A DNA stretch of 62,680 nt, from assembly GCA_018242045.1 (NCBI GenBank), contig JAFECR010000019.1, positions 74,719 to 137,398 of the forward strand, given 5' to 3'. The first letter of the stretch is position 1. Each line of letters starts with the position of its first letter. The notes below the pieces were generated by a model. That model had not been told where the DNA came from and made no database searches. It worked only from the letters and a program-made list of their open reading frames with translations. Below are positions 19,703 to 28,122 of this stretch, in pieces. Position numbers and translations under genes: made by a program. This DNA comes from Pseudomonadota bacterium. GTDB taxonomy: Bacteria; Pseudomonadota; Gammaproteobacteria; Berkiellales; Berkiellaceae.

Positions 19703-20296
19703 CCCCTTTCTTATAATAACGGGTTTATCATTTAGCAAATCGATCACGGTACTGGGAAGATCTCCCATGATCCCAGTATCTAAAATTAATCCAACAGCAC
19801 CACCAGTTCGCGGTGCAATTAGGGTTGGATCTGTGATCGGTGTTTCGTCTTTTGCTAACCATAAACTGGTACTCAGCATCGGTGCTGTCATTTCACTTAG
19901 CATTGCATCCACAACAGGATGCTGCAGGATCCGGATCCCCACGACTTTTCTTTTGATGCCTTGTGCAGGTTTTGGTACTAATTTTGTTGCGGGTAAAATA
20001 AAAGTGTAAGGCCCAGGCGTGTATCTTTTTAAGATCCTAAAAACCTCGTTATTCACAAAGCAGTATTGTGAAACTTGTGCAATACTATGACAAAGCAATG
20101 TTAATGGATGCTTTTCATCCAGATCTCTTAACTTTCGAATCGTTTCTAAAGCTTTTTTACTGTTGAGGCTACACCCAAGCGCATAACCAGAGTCAGTTGG
20201 GTAAGCAATAACTTCCCCCGCATTCAAAATAGCGACCGCTTGTTTGATCAAGCGGGGCTGCGGGTTATCAAGATGCATGGTAAAATATTTAGTCAT
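19676..20296 (-). CDS. yciO: YciO, Sua5/YrdC-family protein
   Basis: A paralogue of the threonylcarbamoyl-AMP synthase domain; the exact role of YciO is unsettled. With the start at MTKYFTMHLDNPQ the protein is 206 residues, the same as E. coli YciO, and AAAAGG lies five bases upstream. The nucleotide-site motif AYPTDSGYALGC (family PTDTxYGLG) is present, as are TPGPYTFILPAT, APMLSTSL and PSTVIDLLNDKPVIIRKGLGD. Only 60 bases separate it from the divergent yciB start, so the two share a promoter region. Confidence 0.9.
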   Translation of the reverse strand: MTKYFTMHLDNPQPRLIKQAVAILNAGEVIAYPTDSGYALGCSLNSKKALETIRKLRDLDEKHPLTLLCHSIAQVSQYCFVNNEVFRILKRYTPGPYTFILPATKLVPKPAQGIKRKVVGIRILQHPVVDAMLSEMTAPMLSTSLWLAKDETPITDPTLIAPRTGGAVGLILDTGIMGDLPSTVIDLLNDKPVIIRKGLGDPSPFE

Positions 20297-20356
20297 GATG
20301 CCTTTTAAATCATTACTAACGACTAGGAACTTAGCGACTATCACAATGGAAACTTT

Positions 20357-20914
20357 ATGAAATTATTTTACGACCTATTACCCATCGCTATTTTTTTTAT
20401 CGCTTATAAACTTTACAACATCTATGTTGCTACCGCGACCGCCATCGCCGCAGCCATTGTGCTTATCTCGGTGACTCTGATCCGAGGTAAACGACCTGAT
20501 ATGATGCAGTTAATTACCCTAGTTATGATTATCATTCTAGGGGGCGCAACACTTATTTTCAGAAATGAACTTTTCATTAAGTGGAAGCCCACCGTGGTCT
20601 ACTGGATTTTGGGTGCTATTTTTGCCCTAACCCCATTATTTTCTAAAAAAACCCTCGTACAGAAAATGCTGGATAAATCTCTAACCTTGCCAGCCAAAGC
20701 CTGGGCTTTGCTCAATACCAGTTGGTATGCTTTTTTCTTTATCATGGGCATACTCAACGTGATGGTTGTTTATTCCTTTGATACCGATGTGTGGGTTAAC
20801 TTTAAGCTATTTGGCACCTTAGGCTTAACCCTTGTTTTTGTCATCATTCAAGGCATTTTAGTGTCAAAATATCTGCCCCAAACAAAACAACAACAAAAAA
20901 ATTCACGTTTATGA
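20357..20914 (+). CDS. yciB: Inner-membrane septation protein A / YciB
   Basis: A multi-pass inner membrane protein (IspA/YciB family) linked to envelope integrity and septation. The 185 residues form about five or six membrane helices, with the conserved start MKLFYDLLPIAIFFIAYKLY and the motifs LIFRNELFIKWKPTVVYWIL and FFIMGILN. Length and topology are normal. It overlaps the bolA-like gene by four bases (ATGA). Confidence 0.93.
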   Translation: MKLFYDLLPIAIFFIAYKLYNIYVATATAIAAAIVLISVTLIRGKRPDMMQLITLVMIIILGGATLIFRNELFIKWKPTVVYWILGAIFALTPLFSKKTLVQKMLDKSLTLPAKAWALLNTSWYAFFFIMGILNVMVVYSFDTDVWVNFKLFGTLGLTLVFVIIQGILVSKYLPQTKQQQKNSRL

Positions 20915-21192
20915 CACTGACTGCAAAACAACGCAAAGAACTCATAGAAACAAGGTTACAAGCAAAATTGTCACCTTTTAAATTAGAAGTAATAGATGAA
21001 AGTCATTTGCACATTGGACATGAGGGTGCAAAAGGCGGCGCGAGTCATTTTGCAGTTGTGATTGTTGCTCAAGCATTTGAGTCTCTTAACGCAGTTCAAA
21101 GACATCAATTGATCTACCAAGAACTTCGCTATCTCATTCCTCATGAAATTCATGCTTTAAAAATTTCTGCCAAAACCTGCGCAGAAAACTGA
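20911..21192 (+). CDS. BolA-family protein
   Basis: A small alpha/beta protein of the BolA/IbaG family; members bind monothiol glutaredoxins and take part in iron-sulfur handling or stress responses. The 93 residues show the conserved helix-turn region SHFAVVIVAQAFESLNAVQRHQLIYQEL and the ending EIHALKISAKT. A conserved His (ESHLHIGHEG) and the Ser-His pair fit Fe-S ligand positions. Its ATG overlaps the yciB stop. It is not clear from sequence whether it is BolA itself or a side branch. Confidence 0.88.
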   Translation: MTLTAKQRKELIETRLQAKLSPFKLEVIDESHLHIGHEGAKGGASHFAVVIVAQAFESLNAVQRHQLIYQELRYLIPHEIHALKISAKTCAEN

Positions 21193-21326
21193 GATTAACT
21201 AAATTTAGCAGAAAGAATTAAATGGCGTATTTACACGCCATAAAACTGATCTCCTGATTTTCTTAAATATTTAATACTATCGGCATGCACTTCATCATTT
21301 ACTTCTACCAGCTAATCTTTTCATCA

Positions 21327-21356
21327 TTGTAGAGGGGGCATAATTCTTGGTATAAA
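21327..21356 (+). promoter_or_regulatory. Putative sigma-70 promoter of the ankyrin-like gene
   Basis: TTGTAG and TATAAA are separated by 18 bases, 34 bases before the ATG at 21390. The same hexamers and spacing occur before the outer-membrane protein at 54810. The rest of the 197-base gap holds only a weak six-pair hairpin at 21223-21240. Confidence 0.4.
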
Positions 21357-21389
21357 GTTAACTTGCATAAATTAAAAGGTGTCTGATAA

Positions 21390-23426
21390 ATGAAGCGCGG
21401 CGCAGAATCAAAGTTAGAATTAGAATTAGAGTTAGAGCATCACTATAAAAAGCACAAAAAAAATCCAACAGAAAATGCACAAATCGCTCGCGCTTTACAA
21501 GGCCTAATTAATTCTACAAACCCACAAATCGATAACTTAAAAGCTTTAATCGCTTCTGGAGCTGATTTAAAAGCACCTTCTTGTATATATAAAGAATATG
21601 AAGATTTGGAAGAATCCGTAGAGATGACGCCTTTTCGTTATGCAATTACCTTAAATAAAATAAAAATTGCTCAAATGATTTTTAATACCGATAATATGTT
21701 AGATGATATTTCAAATGAATATAATGGCGCCCTCAGAGGAACAATTGATAAAAATAAATCTCATAAAAATTATTTTGCTTTTTTAGATACTTTGCCAATA
21801 GGGGCTTGGCCAAAAGAATTAATAGATAGTTTTTTACATAGAACTTCCGACTACCTAATCCCTTCTGAGTATACAAATCATTATCTATTATTGAGGATTA
21901 AATGTGAACAATATGTAAAAGCAACATCAACTGAAAGTAAAGCAGGGTTATTAATAGAAATTGAAAATCAGCTTATCGATTATCAAAAGCATTCATTTCC
22001 TAATTCAGGGGCAAAATTACCTTTTCCAGGGCTTTTTCAAGGTTGTCTTCTTAAAAATGTATATCTTTTTCAAAATGAGGAACTGATTTTATTATTTGCT
22101 AAATATCTTCCTGTTCCTAAGGCAGAATATTTCCAAGATGTACCAAAATATATTAAGGCAAGAGAAGCGAGCTATAATGAACTGGTTACTAATTTCATAG
22201 CTAAAAATAAAGAATATCATTTTGAACAGTTAGAGAATAAAATTCTTACTATTCAAAGAAAATTCCGTTCTATCAAAAGACAAAAAGAAGAGCAACATCG
22301 TATCCCAGAAATTTTTCCAGAGCTATTTCCCCCAAAAAACAATGAAATATCAGTGGAAAATTTTGGAAAACCCTACGTACCACAAAAATGTTCAAGCGCA
22401 TTGGCAAATAGGATTGTAAACGCAGCAAGCAAGATCAAATTTCTTCGCAACATTCGCCATTTGACAAACGAGGATGCAATAAAAAGCATTTTTAATGATT
22501 GTTTGTATGGGCGTGTCAATTTGATGTTATCTTTTATTCCTTTTAACCCAGCTTCACTACACTCCACAGACATAGAAAATGGTGATGCTAACGTTATTTG
22601 TTGTGGCGCTGATTATGGCAAAATTGATTCTCGCACACAAAATATTGAACTTACATTCGATCTAAATAAAATGAATTTGGGGGCCACCCATTGTGCTTTT
22701 TTCAAGCAACAAGATTTAGAATTTGGCGATAACAGTATTAGGGCTGTTAAGCTTGACATGCATAACACCCTCTTTTTTAAACATACTGGATCTAACCTTC
22801 TTGAATTTAGAAAAAGAAAATATAAATACATGCATCTTACCCTTAAGGACCAAAAGAATTTTGACTATATAGGTGAAGTGGCAAATTACGAACTTATTTC
22901 TTATGATATTGAAAACATAAATTCAGTTTTAATTTTAAATTTTTTCAGATACCTTGATAACTTAATACCTCTCAAAAATGATGATACAACAGATGTAACA
23001 GCCAAAGTTTATCAAGCTATTAAAGCGATGACTGATGAGGAATTAGACGATTTCTTAAAAAATATTGGTCTTAATTTTTCTGATACAATGGAATTTAATT
23101 ATTATGGTGGCCATCAAATTGATTTTAATTCCCTAGTCAATATCAAAAAAATGCGTTTTGGTGGGGATTCTTTAAACATACCTGACTTCATTGCTCAATT
23201 ACAAGCAGGACAACTCGAGAAATTAAAAAAGGCAAAACAAATATTTCCATTCATTTTTCAAAGCTATCGATTTTTAGACTTTCTATCATCAAAAATTGAC
23301 AATGCTTTAATTTTGAATGAGTTAGCAATTTTATATGCCAACTGCAAAAAACCAGAATGGCACCCGAGCAACCCAAAATTAACTAAAATGCAAGAACCGG
23401 TAATGTTAAGAACTCAAAAAGCCTGA
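21390..23426 (+). CDS. Ankyrin-like repeat protein, candidate effector (unknown function)
   Basis: A 678-residue protein with AT-rich codons and no signal peptide. The N-terminus is charged (repeated Leu-Glu, then HHYKKHKKN). Residues about 36-100 read as one or two degenerate ankyrin repeats: LKALIASGADLKAP, then TPFRYAITLNKIKIAQMIF. Around 288-297 IQRKFRSIKR resembles an IQ (calmodulin-binding) motif and begins a basic coiled stretch. The C-terminal half has no feature I know. The start is supported by AAAAGGTG nine bases upstream. Ankyrin proteins with no other bacterial theme are typical of Legionella and Coxiella type IV effectors; secretion here is inference. Confidence 0.75.
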   Translation: MKRGAESKLELELELEHHYKKHKKNPTENAQIARALQGLINSTNPQIDNLKALIASGADLKAPSCIYKEYEDLEESVEMTPFRYAITLNKIKIAQMIFNTDNMLDDISNEYNGALRGTIDKNKSHKNYFAFLDTLPIGAWPKELIDSFLHRTSDYLIPSEYTNHYLLLRIKCEQYVKATSTESKAGLLIEIENQLIDYQKHSFPNSGAKLPFPGLFQGCLLKNVYLFQNEELILLFAKYLPVPKAEYFQDVPKYIKAREASYNELVTNFIAKNKEYHFEQLENKILTIQRKFRSIKRQKEEQHRIPEIFPELFPPKNNEISVENFGKPYVPQKCSSALANRIVNAASKIKFLRNIRHLTNEDAIKSIFNDCLYGRVNLMLSFIPFNPASLHSTDIENGDANVICCGADYGKIDSRTQNIELTFDLNKMNLGATHCAFFKQQDLEFGDNSIRAVKLDMHNTLFFKHTGSNLLEFRKRKYKYMHLTLKDQKNFDYIGEVANYELISYDIENINSVLILNFFRYLDNLIPLKNDDTTDVTAKVYQAIKAMTDEELDDFLKNIGLNFSDTMEFNYYGGHQIDFNSLVNIKKMRFGGDSLNIPDFIAQLQAGQLEKLKKAKQIFPFIFQSYRFLDFLSSKIDNALILNELAILYANCKKPEWHPSNPKLTKMQEPVMLRTQKA

Positions 23427-23559
23427 TCTCTGCTTTCGATGAGGGTAAAAATCAAAAACCGAGCCATAAAAATTAACTAAAAAAGCAGTCTTAACCTATC
23501 AAATAGCAAAATGCCATGGGATCCCAACAAAAACTATGCTGGCCAACGATAACTATTTG

Positions 23560-23588
23560 TTGACGCATATATCATTTAGTGATACTTT
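23560..23588 (+). promoter_or_regulatory. Putative sigma-70 promoter of the DUF4143 ATPase gene
   Basis: TTGACG and TACTTT with a 17-base spacer lie 32 bases before the ATG at 23621. The -35 box differs from consensus by one base. No terminator was found in the preceding gap after 23426. Confidence 0.45.
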
Positions 23589-23620
23589 TTGAATAGGTAC
23601 TAAACAATAAGTTAATTTGC

Positions 23621-24793
23621 ATGTACACGCGTAAGTGCCATCTCAAACTACCTGATCAACAATCTGCATTTTTATGGGGTGCAAGACAAACAGGGAAATC
23701 TTATTTCCTAAAAAATCATTACAAAAAATCAACATTTTATGATTTACTAGACACACATGAAATCATCAGACTTACAAAAGCCCCTTATCTGCTGCGTGAA
23801 GAAGTGCTTGCACTCAGTGAAAATCAGAGAAAACAACCCATCATTATTGATGAAATTCAAAAGGTTCCTGAATTACTAAATGAAGTACATTGGTTAATTG
23901 AAAATGCGCAAGCACAATTTATTTTATGTGGTTCAAGCGCACGCAAACTGAAAACCAGTTCAACAAATTTATTAGGTGGTCGAGCTTGGGTTTATCATTT
24001 TTACCCATTAGTCTCTGCCGAGATCCCTGATTTTGATTTACTCAGAGCGCTACAACACGGTTTGCTCCCAACACATTATCAATCTGATAGTGAATATGTG
24101 CCTGAGCATTTGCAAGCCTATGTCGAAGTTTATTTGACAGATGAAATTCGTAATGAAGGATTAGTCAGAAATTTATCAGGCTTTGCTCGTTTTTTAGATG
24201 TTGTTGGACTCACGAATGGTGAAATGGTCAACGCAAGCAATATTGCTCGTGACTGTGGCATTGATCGTTTATCAGTTCAAGGATATTATCAAATACTGAT
24301 TGATACCCTGTTAGGGTATTTTATCCAACCTTTTTCTAAAAAAATCAAACGCGATATTATTTTGGCTACACCAAAATTCTATTTATTCGATGTCGGACTT
24401 GCCAATTATTTGGGTAAACAAAATCTTATAAGCTTAAAAGGAACTACGGCTGGAAAGAGTTTTGAGCATTTTATACTGATGGAACTCATGGCTTATATTG
24501 GTTTAAACAGAAAGCGCCTGCCTATTACCTACTGGCGAACTAAAACTGGATTGGAAGTTGACTTCGTTATTGGTGATGCAGATTTTGCAATTGAGGTTAA
24601 AATTAGCGAGCAAGTTCATCAGCAAGATCTCAAAGGCTTAATTGCTTTTTGTGAAGAGTTTCCTCATGCACAACCCATTGTTGTCTCTTTGGATAAACGA
24701 GCCAGAGTATTGAAAGTCAATCAAGATCTTTCCATTCCGATTTTACCTTGGAACATTTTTTTAACTCGTCTATGGAAAAATGACCTTATATAA
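23621..24793 (+). CDS. AAA-type ATPase with C-terminal DUF4143 domain
   Basis: A 390-residue P-loop ATPase of the large AAA_14/DUF4143 family, whose biological role is poorly known. Seen: Walker A GARQTGKS (about 20-27), Walker B PIIIDEIQK (about 84-92), sensor-like ILCGSSARKLK, then a winged-helix-type region (ASNIARDCGIDRLSVQGYYQIL). The DUF4143 part carries a PD-(D/E)xK-like pattern in GLEVDFVI and FAIEVKIS. The length is normal. It is alone, with its own promoter-like sequence, and faces the suc operon convergently. Such genes are often patchily distributed and horizontally moved. Confidence 0.88.
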   Translation: MYTRKCHLKLPDQQSAFLWGARQTGKSYFLKNHYKKSTFYDLLDTHEIIRLTKAPYLLREEVLALSENQRKQPIIIDEIQKVPELLNEVHWLIENAQAQFILCGSSARKLKTSSTNLLGGRAWVYHFYPLVSAEIPDFDLLRALQHGLLPTHYQSDSEYVPEHLQAYVEVYLTDEIRNEGLVRNLSGFARFLDVVGLTNGEMVNASNIARDCGIDRLSVQGYYQILIDTLLGYFIQPFSKKIKRDIILATPKFYLFDVGLANYLGKQNLISLKGTTAGKSFEHFILMELMAYIGLNRKRLPITYWRTKTGLEVDFVIGDADFAIEVKISEQVHQQDLKGLIAFCEEFPHAQPIVVSLDKRARVLKVNQDLSIPILPWNIFLTRLWKNDLI

Positions 24794-24795
24794 TA

Positions 24796-24825
24796 AAAAC
24801 TCAAGGCGGGTTCTGTCGCCCGCCT
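24796..24825 (-). terminator. Terminator of the sucABCD operon
   Basis: On the minus strand AGGCGGG and CCCGCCT form a seven-pair stem with an eight-base loop, followed by TGAGTTTTTATTA. It lies 31 bases after the sucD stop. On the plus strand the stem is only weakly T-rich downstream, but it may also stop the convergent ATPase gene. Confidence 0.75.
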
Positions 24826-24856
24826 GATAAAACCAAGCATTTTATTAAATTTAATA

Positions 24857-25729
24857 TCAACCTTTAATAACAGCTTGCACGCCTTTGCCAATATCCGCAG
24901 GAGAACGAACGGTTTTCACACCCGCTTTTTCAAGCGCAGCAAATTTTTCATCTGCTGTGCCTTTACCGCCTGAAATAATAGCGCCAGCGTGCCCCATGCG
25001 TTTTCCTTTAGGTGCCGTCACACCCGCAATGTAGGAAACCACTGGTTTAGTCACATGATCTTGAATGAATTGAGCAGCTTCTTCTTCGGCAGTACCCCCA
25101 ATTTCTCCTACCATGACGATAACTTCAGTTTGCGGATCTTGTTCAAATAAAGCTAAGGCATCAATAAAGTTTGTGCCTGGAATAGGATCGCCCCCAATAC
25201 CAATACAGGTGCTTTGGCCAAAACCTAATGCTGTGGTTTGCTTTACAGCTTCATAAGTTAATGTACCCGAACGAGATACGATGCCAACTTTACCCGGCAG
25301 ATGTATGTCGCCAGGCATAATGCCAATTTTGCATTCGCCAGGGGTAATGATCCCTGGGCAATTTGGCCCGATTAAACGCACACCTTTATTGTTCAAATAG
25401 GCCATCACTTGTAGCATATCTAAGGTGGGGATCCCTTCTGTGATACAGACGATTAATTCAATACCTGCATCGGCTGCTTCAATGATGGAATCTTTGCAAA
25501 AAGGTGCTGGCACATATATGACACTGGCCGTTGCGCCTGTTTCATTCACGGCCTTTTCCACCGTGTCAAATACAGGCAGGTTAAGATGCTTTTGGCCGCC
25601 TTTACCGGGCGTAACACCGCCAACCATTTGCGTACCATAACTGATTGCTTGCTCAGAATGAAATGTACCTTGCCTGCCGGTAAAACCCTGACAGATAACC
25701 TTTGTGTGTTTATCTACTAATACGCTCAT
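24857..25729 (-). CDS. sucD: Succinyl-CoA synthetase alpha subunit
   Basis: Binds CoA and carries the phosphohistidine in conversion of succinyl-CoA to succinate with nucleotide triphosphate formation. The 290 residues include the CoA-binding Rossmann part ([15 protein letters not shown]), [20 protein letters not shown] and the active-site [14 protein letters not shown]. Its ATG overlaps the sucC stop by four bases. It is the last gene of sucABCD. Confidence 0.97.
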   Translation of the reverse strand: MSVLVDKHTKVICQGFTGRQGTFHSEQAISYGTQMVGGVTPGKGGQKHLNLPVFDTVEKAVNETGATASVIYVPAPFCKDSIIEAADAGIELIVCITEGIPTLDMLQVMAYLNNKGVRLIGPNCPGIITPGECKIGIMPGDIHLPGKVGIVSRSGTLTYEAVKQTTALGFGQSTCIGIGGDPIPGTNFIDALALFEQDPQTEVIVMVGEIGGTAEEEAAQFIQDHVTKPVVSYIAGVTAPKGKRMGHAGAIISGGKGTADEKFAALEKAGVKTVRSPADIGKGVQAVIKG

Positions 25730-26895
25730 GATTTACCCTTTACTTCGTTAACAATGCGCTGCGCGGCATCGGTGAGATCATTGGCAGCGATAATATTAAG
25801 ACCACTTTTTTGTAATATTTCACTTGCTTCTTTCGCATGGTTGCCTTCCAATCTGACCACCACTGGAACTTGGATACCCACTTCACCTACCGCGCCGATA
25901 ATCCCTTGCGCAATCAGATCACAGCGGACGATGCCACCAAAAATATTCACCAGGACACCTTTAACATTTTTGTCTGACAGGATGATTTTGAAGGCTTCGG
26001 TTACGCGTTCTTTGGTTGCGCCGCCCCCAACATCTAAGAAATTTGCAGGCTCACCGCCATGTAACTTAATGAGATCCATCGTTGCCATGGCAAGACCCGC
26101 CCCATTCACTAAGCAACCAATGTTGCCATCCAGGGCGATATAACTCAATTCCCATTCCTTCGCACGAATTTCTCTATCATCAATTTGGGAATTGTCTCGC
26201 ATATCATAGATTTCGCTTTGACGATATAAAGCGTTGTCATCAACATTAATTTTGCCATCTAAGCATAAAAGATTACCCTCTCCTGTAATAACAAGCGGAT
26301 TAACTTCCAGCAAACTAAGATCACAATCCACAAACATTTTACCAATTCCCGTTAAAATGGTTGTTAATTGTTTCACTTGCTCAAGATTTAAACCTAAAGC
26401 AAAACCGATATTGCGGCATTGAAAAGGCAAAACTCCCAAAAGCGGATCAACGACTAATTTAATAATTTTTTCGGGTGTTTCATGGGCCACTTTTTCAATA
26501 TCAACCCCGCCTTCAGTTGAAGCCATAATCACAACGCGCTGAGTTGCTCTGTCTAACACAGCACCAACGTATAATTCTTTTTTAATATTGCTGACTTCTT
26601 CTATTAAAATCTCATTGACGGGTTGACCTTGTGCATCTGTTTGATACGTCACCAGGCGAGAATGCAATAATTTTCGGGCTGCATCTGCTAATTCATCACG
26701 GCCTGAAACAATTTTAACACCGCCTGCTTTACCCCGACCACCAGCATGAACTTGGGCTTTAACAACCAATTTTTTTTCGCCTAGATCTGTCATTGCATTA
26801 ACTGCTTCCTCTACAGAACGCGCAACGACACCTTTGGGGACAGCAAGACCATATTTTGCAAAAATTCGTTTTGCTTGATACTCATGTAAATTCAT
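25726..26895 (-). CDS. sucC: Succinyl-CoA synthetase beta subunit
   Basis: The nucleotide-binding ATP-grasp subunit. The 389 residues begin [17 protein letters not shown] and show [34 protein letters not shown] and the C-terminal [15 protein letters not shown] and [10 protein letters not shown] segments. The length is normal. It lies nine bases after sucB and overlaps sucD. Confidence 0.97.
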   Translation of the reverse strand: MNLHEYQAKRIFAKYGLAVPKGVVARSVEEAVNAMTDLGEKKLVVKAQVHAGGRGKAGGVKIVSGRDELADAARKLLHSRLVTYQTDAQGQPVNEILIEEVSNIKKELYVGAVLDRATQRVVIMASTEGGVDIEKVAHETPEKIIKLVVDPLLGVLPFQCRNIGFALGLNLEQVKQLTTILTGIGKMFVDCDLSLLEVNPLVITGEGNLLCLDGKINVDDNALYRQSEIYDMRDNSQIDDREIRAKEWELSYIALDGNIGCLVNGAGLAMATMDLIKLHGGEPANFLDVGGGATKERVTEAFKIILSDKNVKGVLVNIFGGIVRCDLIAQGIIGAVGEVGIQVPVVVRLEGNHAKEASEILQKSGLNIIAANDLTDAAQRIVNEVKGKS

Positions 26896-26904
26896 TGTTA
26901 CCTC

Positions 26905-28098
26905 TTAAATATCTAACAAGAGCCGGGAAGGATCTTCCAATAGCTCTTTAATGGTGACCAAAAACCGCACCGACTCTGCACCATCAATCAATCGATGATC
27001 ATAGGAGAATGCCACGTACATCATGGGTCTGATAACGATTTGGCCATCCTCAACGATGGGGCGTTGTTCTATTTTATGCATCCCTAAAATGCCTGTTTGG
27101 GGCGGGTTTAAAATAGGAGTAGACAATAATGATCCAAAAACACCGCCATTGGAAATGGTAAAGGTGCCACCAGTCATTTCTTCGATAGATAATGTTCCTT
27201 CCTTGGCTTTAACCCCTAATTCATTAATGGCTTTTTCTATTTGTGCCATGCTTAGCTTATCAGCATCTCTGATAATGGGCACAACTAAGCCTCGTGGTGA
27301 GGAAACTGCAATGGCAATATCAAAATAACCATGATAAACAATGTCTTTGCCATCAATAGAAGCATTTACCACTGGGAATCGTTTTAAGCTTTCAATCGCT
27401 GCTTTGGCAAAAAAGGACATAAAGCCCAATTTCACGCCGTGAGCTTTTTCAAATTGATCTTTATAGCGAGCCCGCAAGTCCATCACGGGTTTCATATTAA
27501 TTTCATTAAAGGTTGTTAAAATAGCCGCATTTTGCTGTGCACTCAGTAACCTTTCGGCAATACGCGCTCTTAAACGAGTCATCGGCACGCGCTTTTCAAC
27601 ACGATTTCCTGAAAAATCAGCGGATGGCATTGCTGCAGTGGTACCTGTGATTTTTGAAGGTGCAATACCTTGCTGCATCTGGCGCCTGGCAGCAGGGCCT
27701 GCATCATACTGAACATGATCTTTAGCCGTTGCTGCCTTTTCAGTTTCTTTACCTTCAGCCAAAGGCGCTTTTTCAGCAGCCGTTTGTTGCGTTGGCGCTT
27801 TTTCAGCAGGTTGATCTGATAAGGCTTTATCTGCAGGTTTTGCAGGCGGCTTTTCACCCGCACTTGCTTTAAAAATAGCAATCACTTCTTCAGCCAAAAC
27901 GGTGTCGCCGGTATTTTTAATTATTTTTTCAATAAAACCCGTTTCAGGGGCAACCACTTCTAGCACAACCTTATCGGTTTCAATATCGACCAGATTCTCA
28001 TCTTGCTCAACCATTTCACCCGGCTTTTTATGCCAAGTAGCAATGGTTGCATCTTGTACTGATTCTGGTAACACAGGTACTTTAATTTCTATAGCCAT
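26905..28098 (-). CDS. sucB: 2-oxoglutarate dehydrogenase E2 (dihydrolipoyl succinyltransferase)
   Basis: The core of the 2-oxoglutarate dehydrogenase complex. It has one lipoyl domain with the lipoylated Lys in [11 protein letters not shown] (about 42), a long Ala/Pro/Lys/Glu linker (about 78-130), an E1/E3-binding domain ([10 protein letters not shown]) and the catalytic domain ending in [16 protein letters not shown] with catalytic His and Asp. It has 397 residues, with a somewhat extended linker. No E3 (lpd) gene follows; it must lie elsewhere. Confidence 0.96.
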   Translation of the reverse strand: MAIEIKVPVLPESVQDATIATWHKKPGEMVEQDENLVDIETDKVVLEVVAPETGFIEKIIKNTGDTVLAEEVIAIFKASAGEKPPAKPADKALSDQPAEKAPTQQTAAEKAPLAEGKETEKAATAKDHVQYDAGPAARRQMQQGIAPSKITGTTAAMPSADFSGNRVEKRVPMTRLRARIAERLLSAQQNAAILTTFNEINMKPVMDLRARYKDQFEKAHGVKLGFMSFFAKAAIESLKRFPVVNASIDGKDIVYHGYFDIAIAVSSPRGLVVPIIRDADKLSMAQIEKAINELGVKAKEGTLSIEEMTGGTFTISNGGVFGSLLSTPILNPPQTGILGMHKIEQRPIVEDGQIVIRPMMYVAFSYDHRLIDGAESVRFLVTIKELLEDPSRLLLDI

Positions 28099-28122
28099 AA
28101 TATACCCTTTAATAAATGAATA

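Noticed and set aside
21223..21240. Six-pair hairpin after the bolA-like gene as terminator
   Set aside because: Too short and not followed by a T-run on the plus strand; left unannotated.
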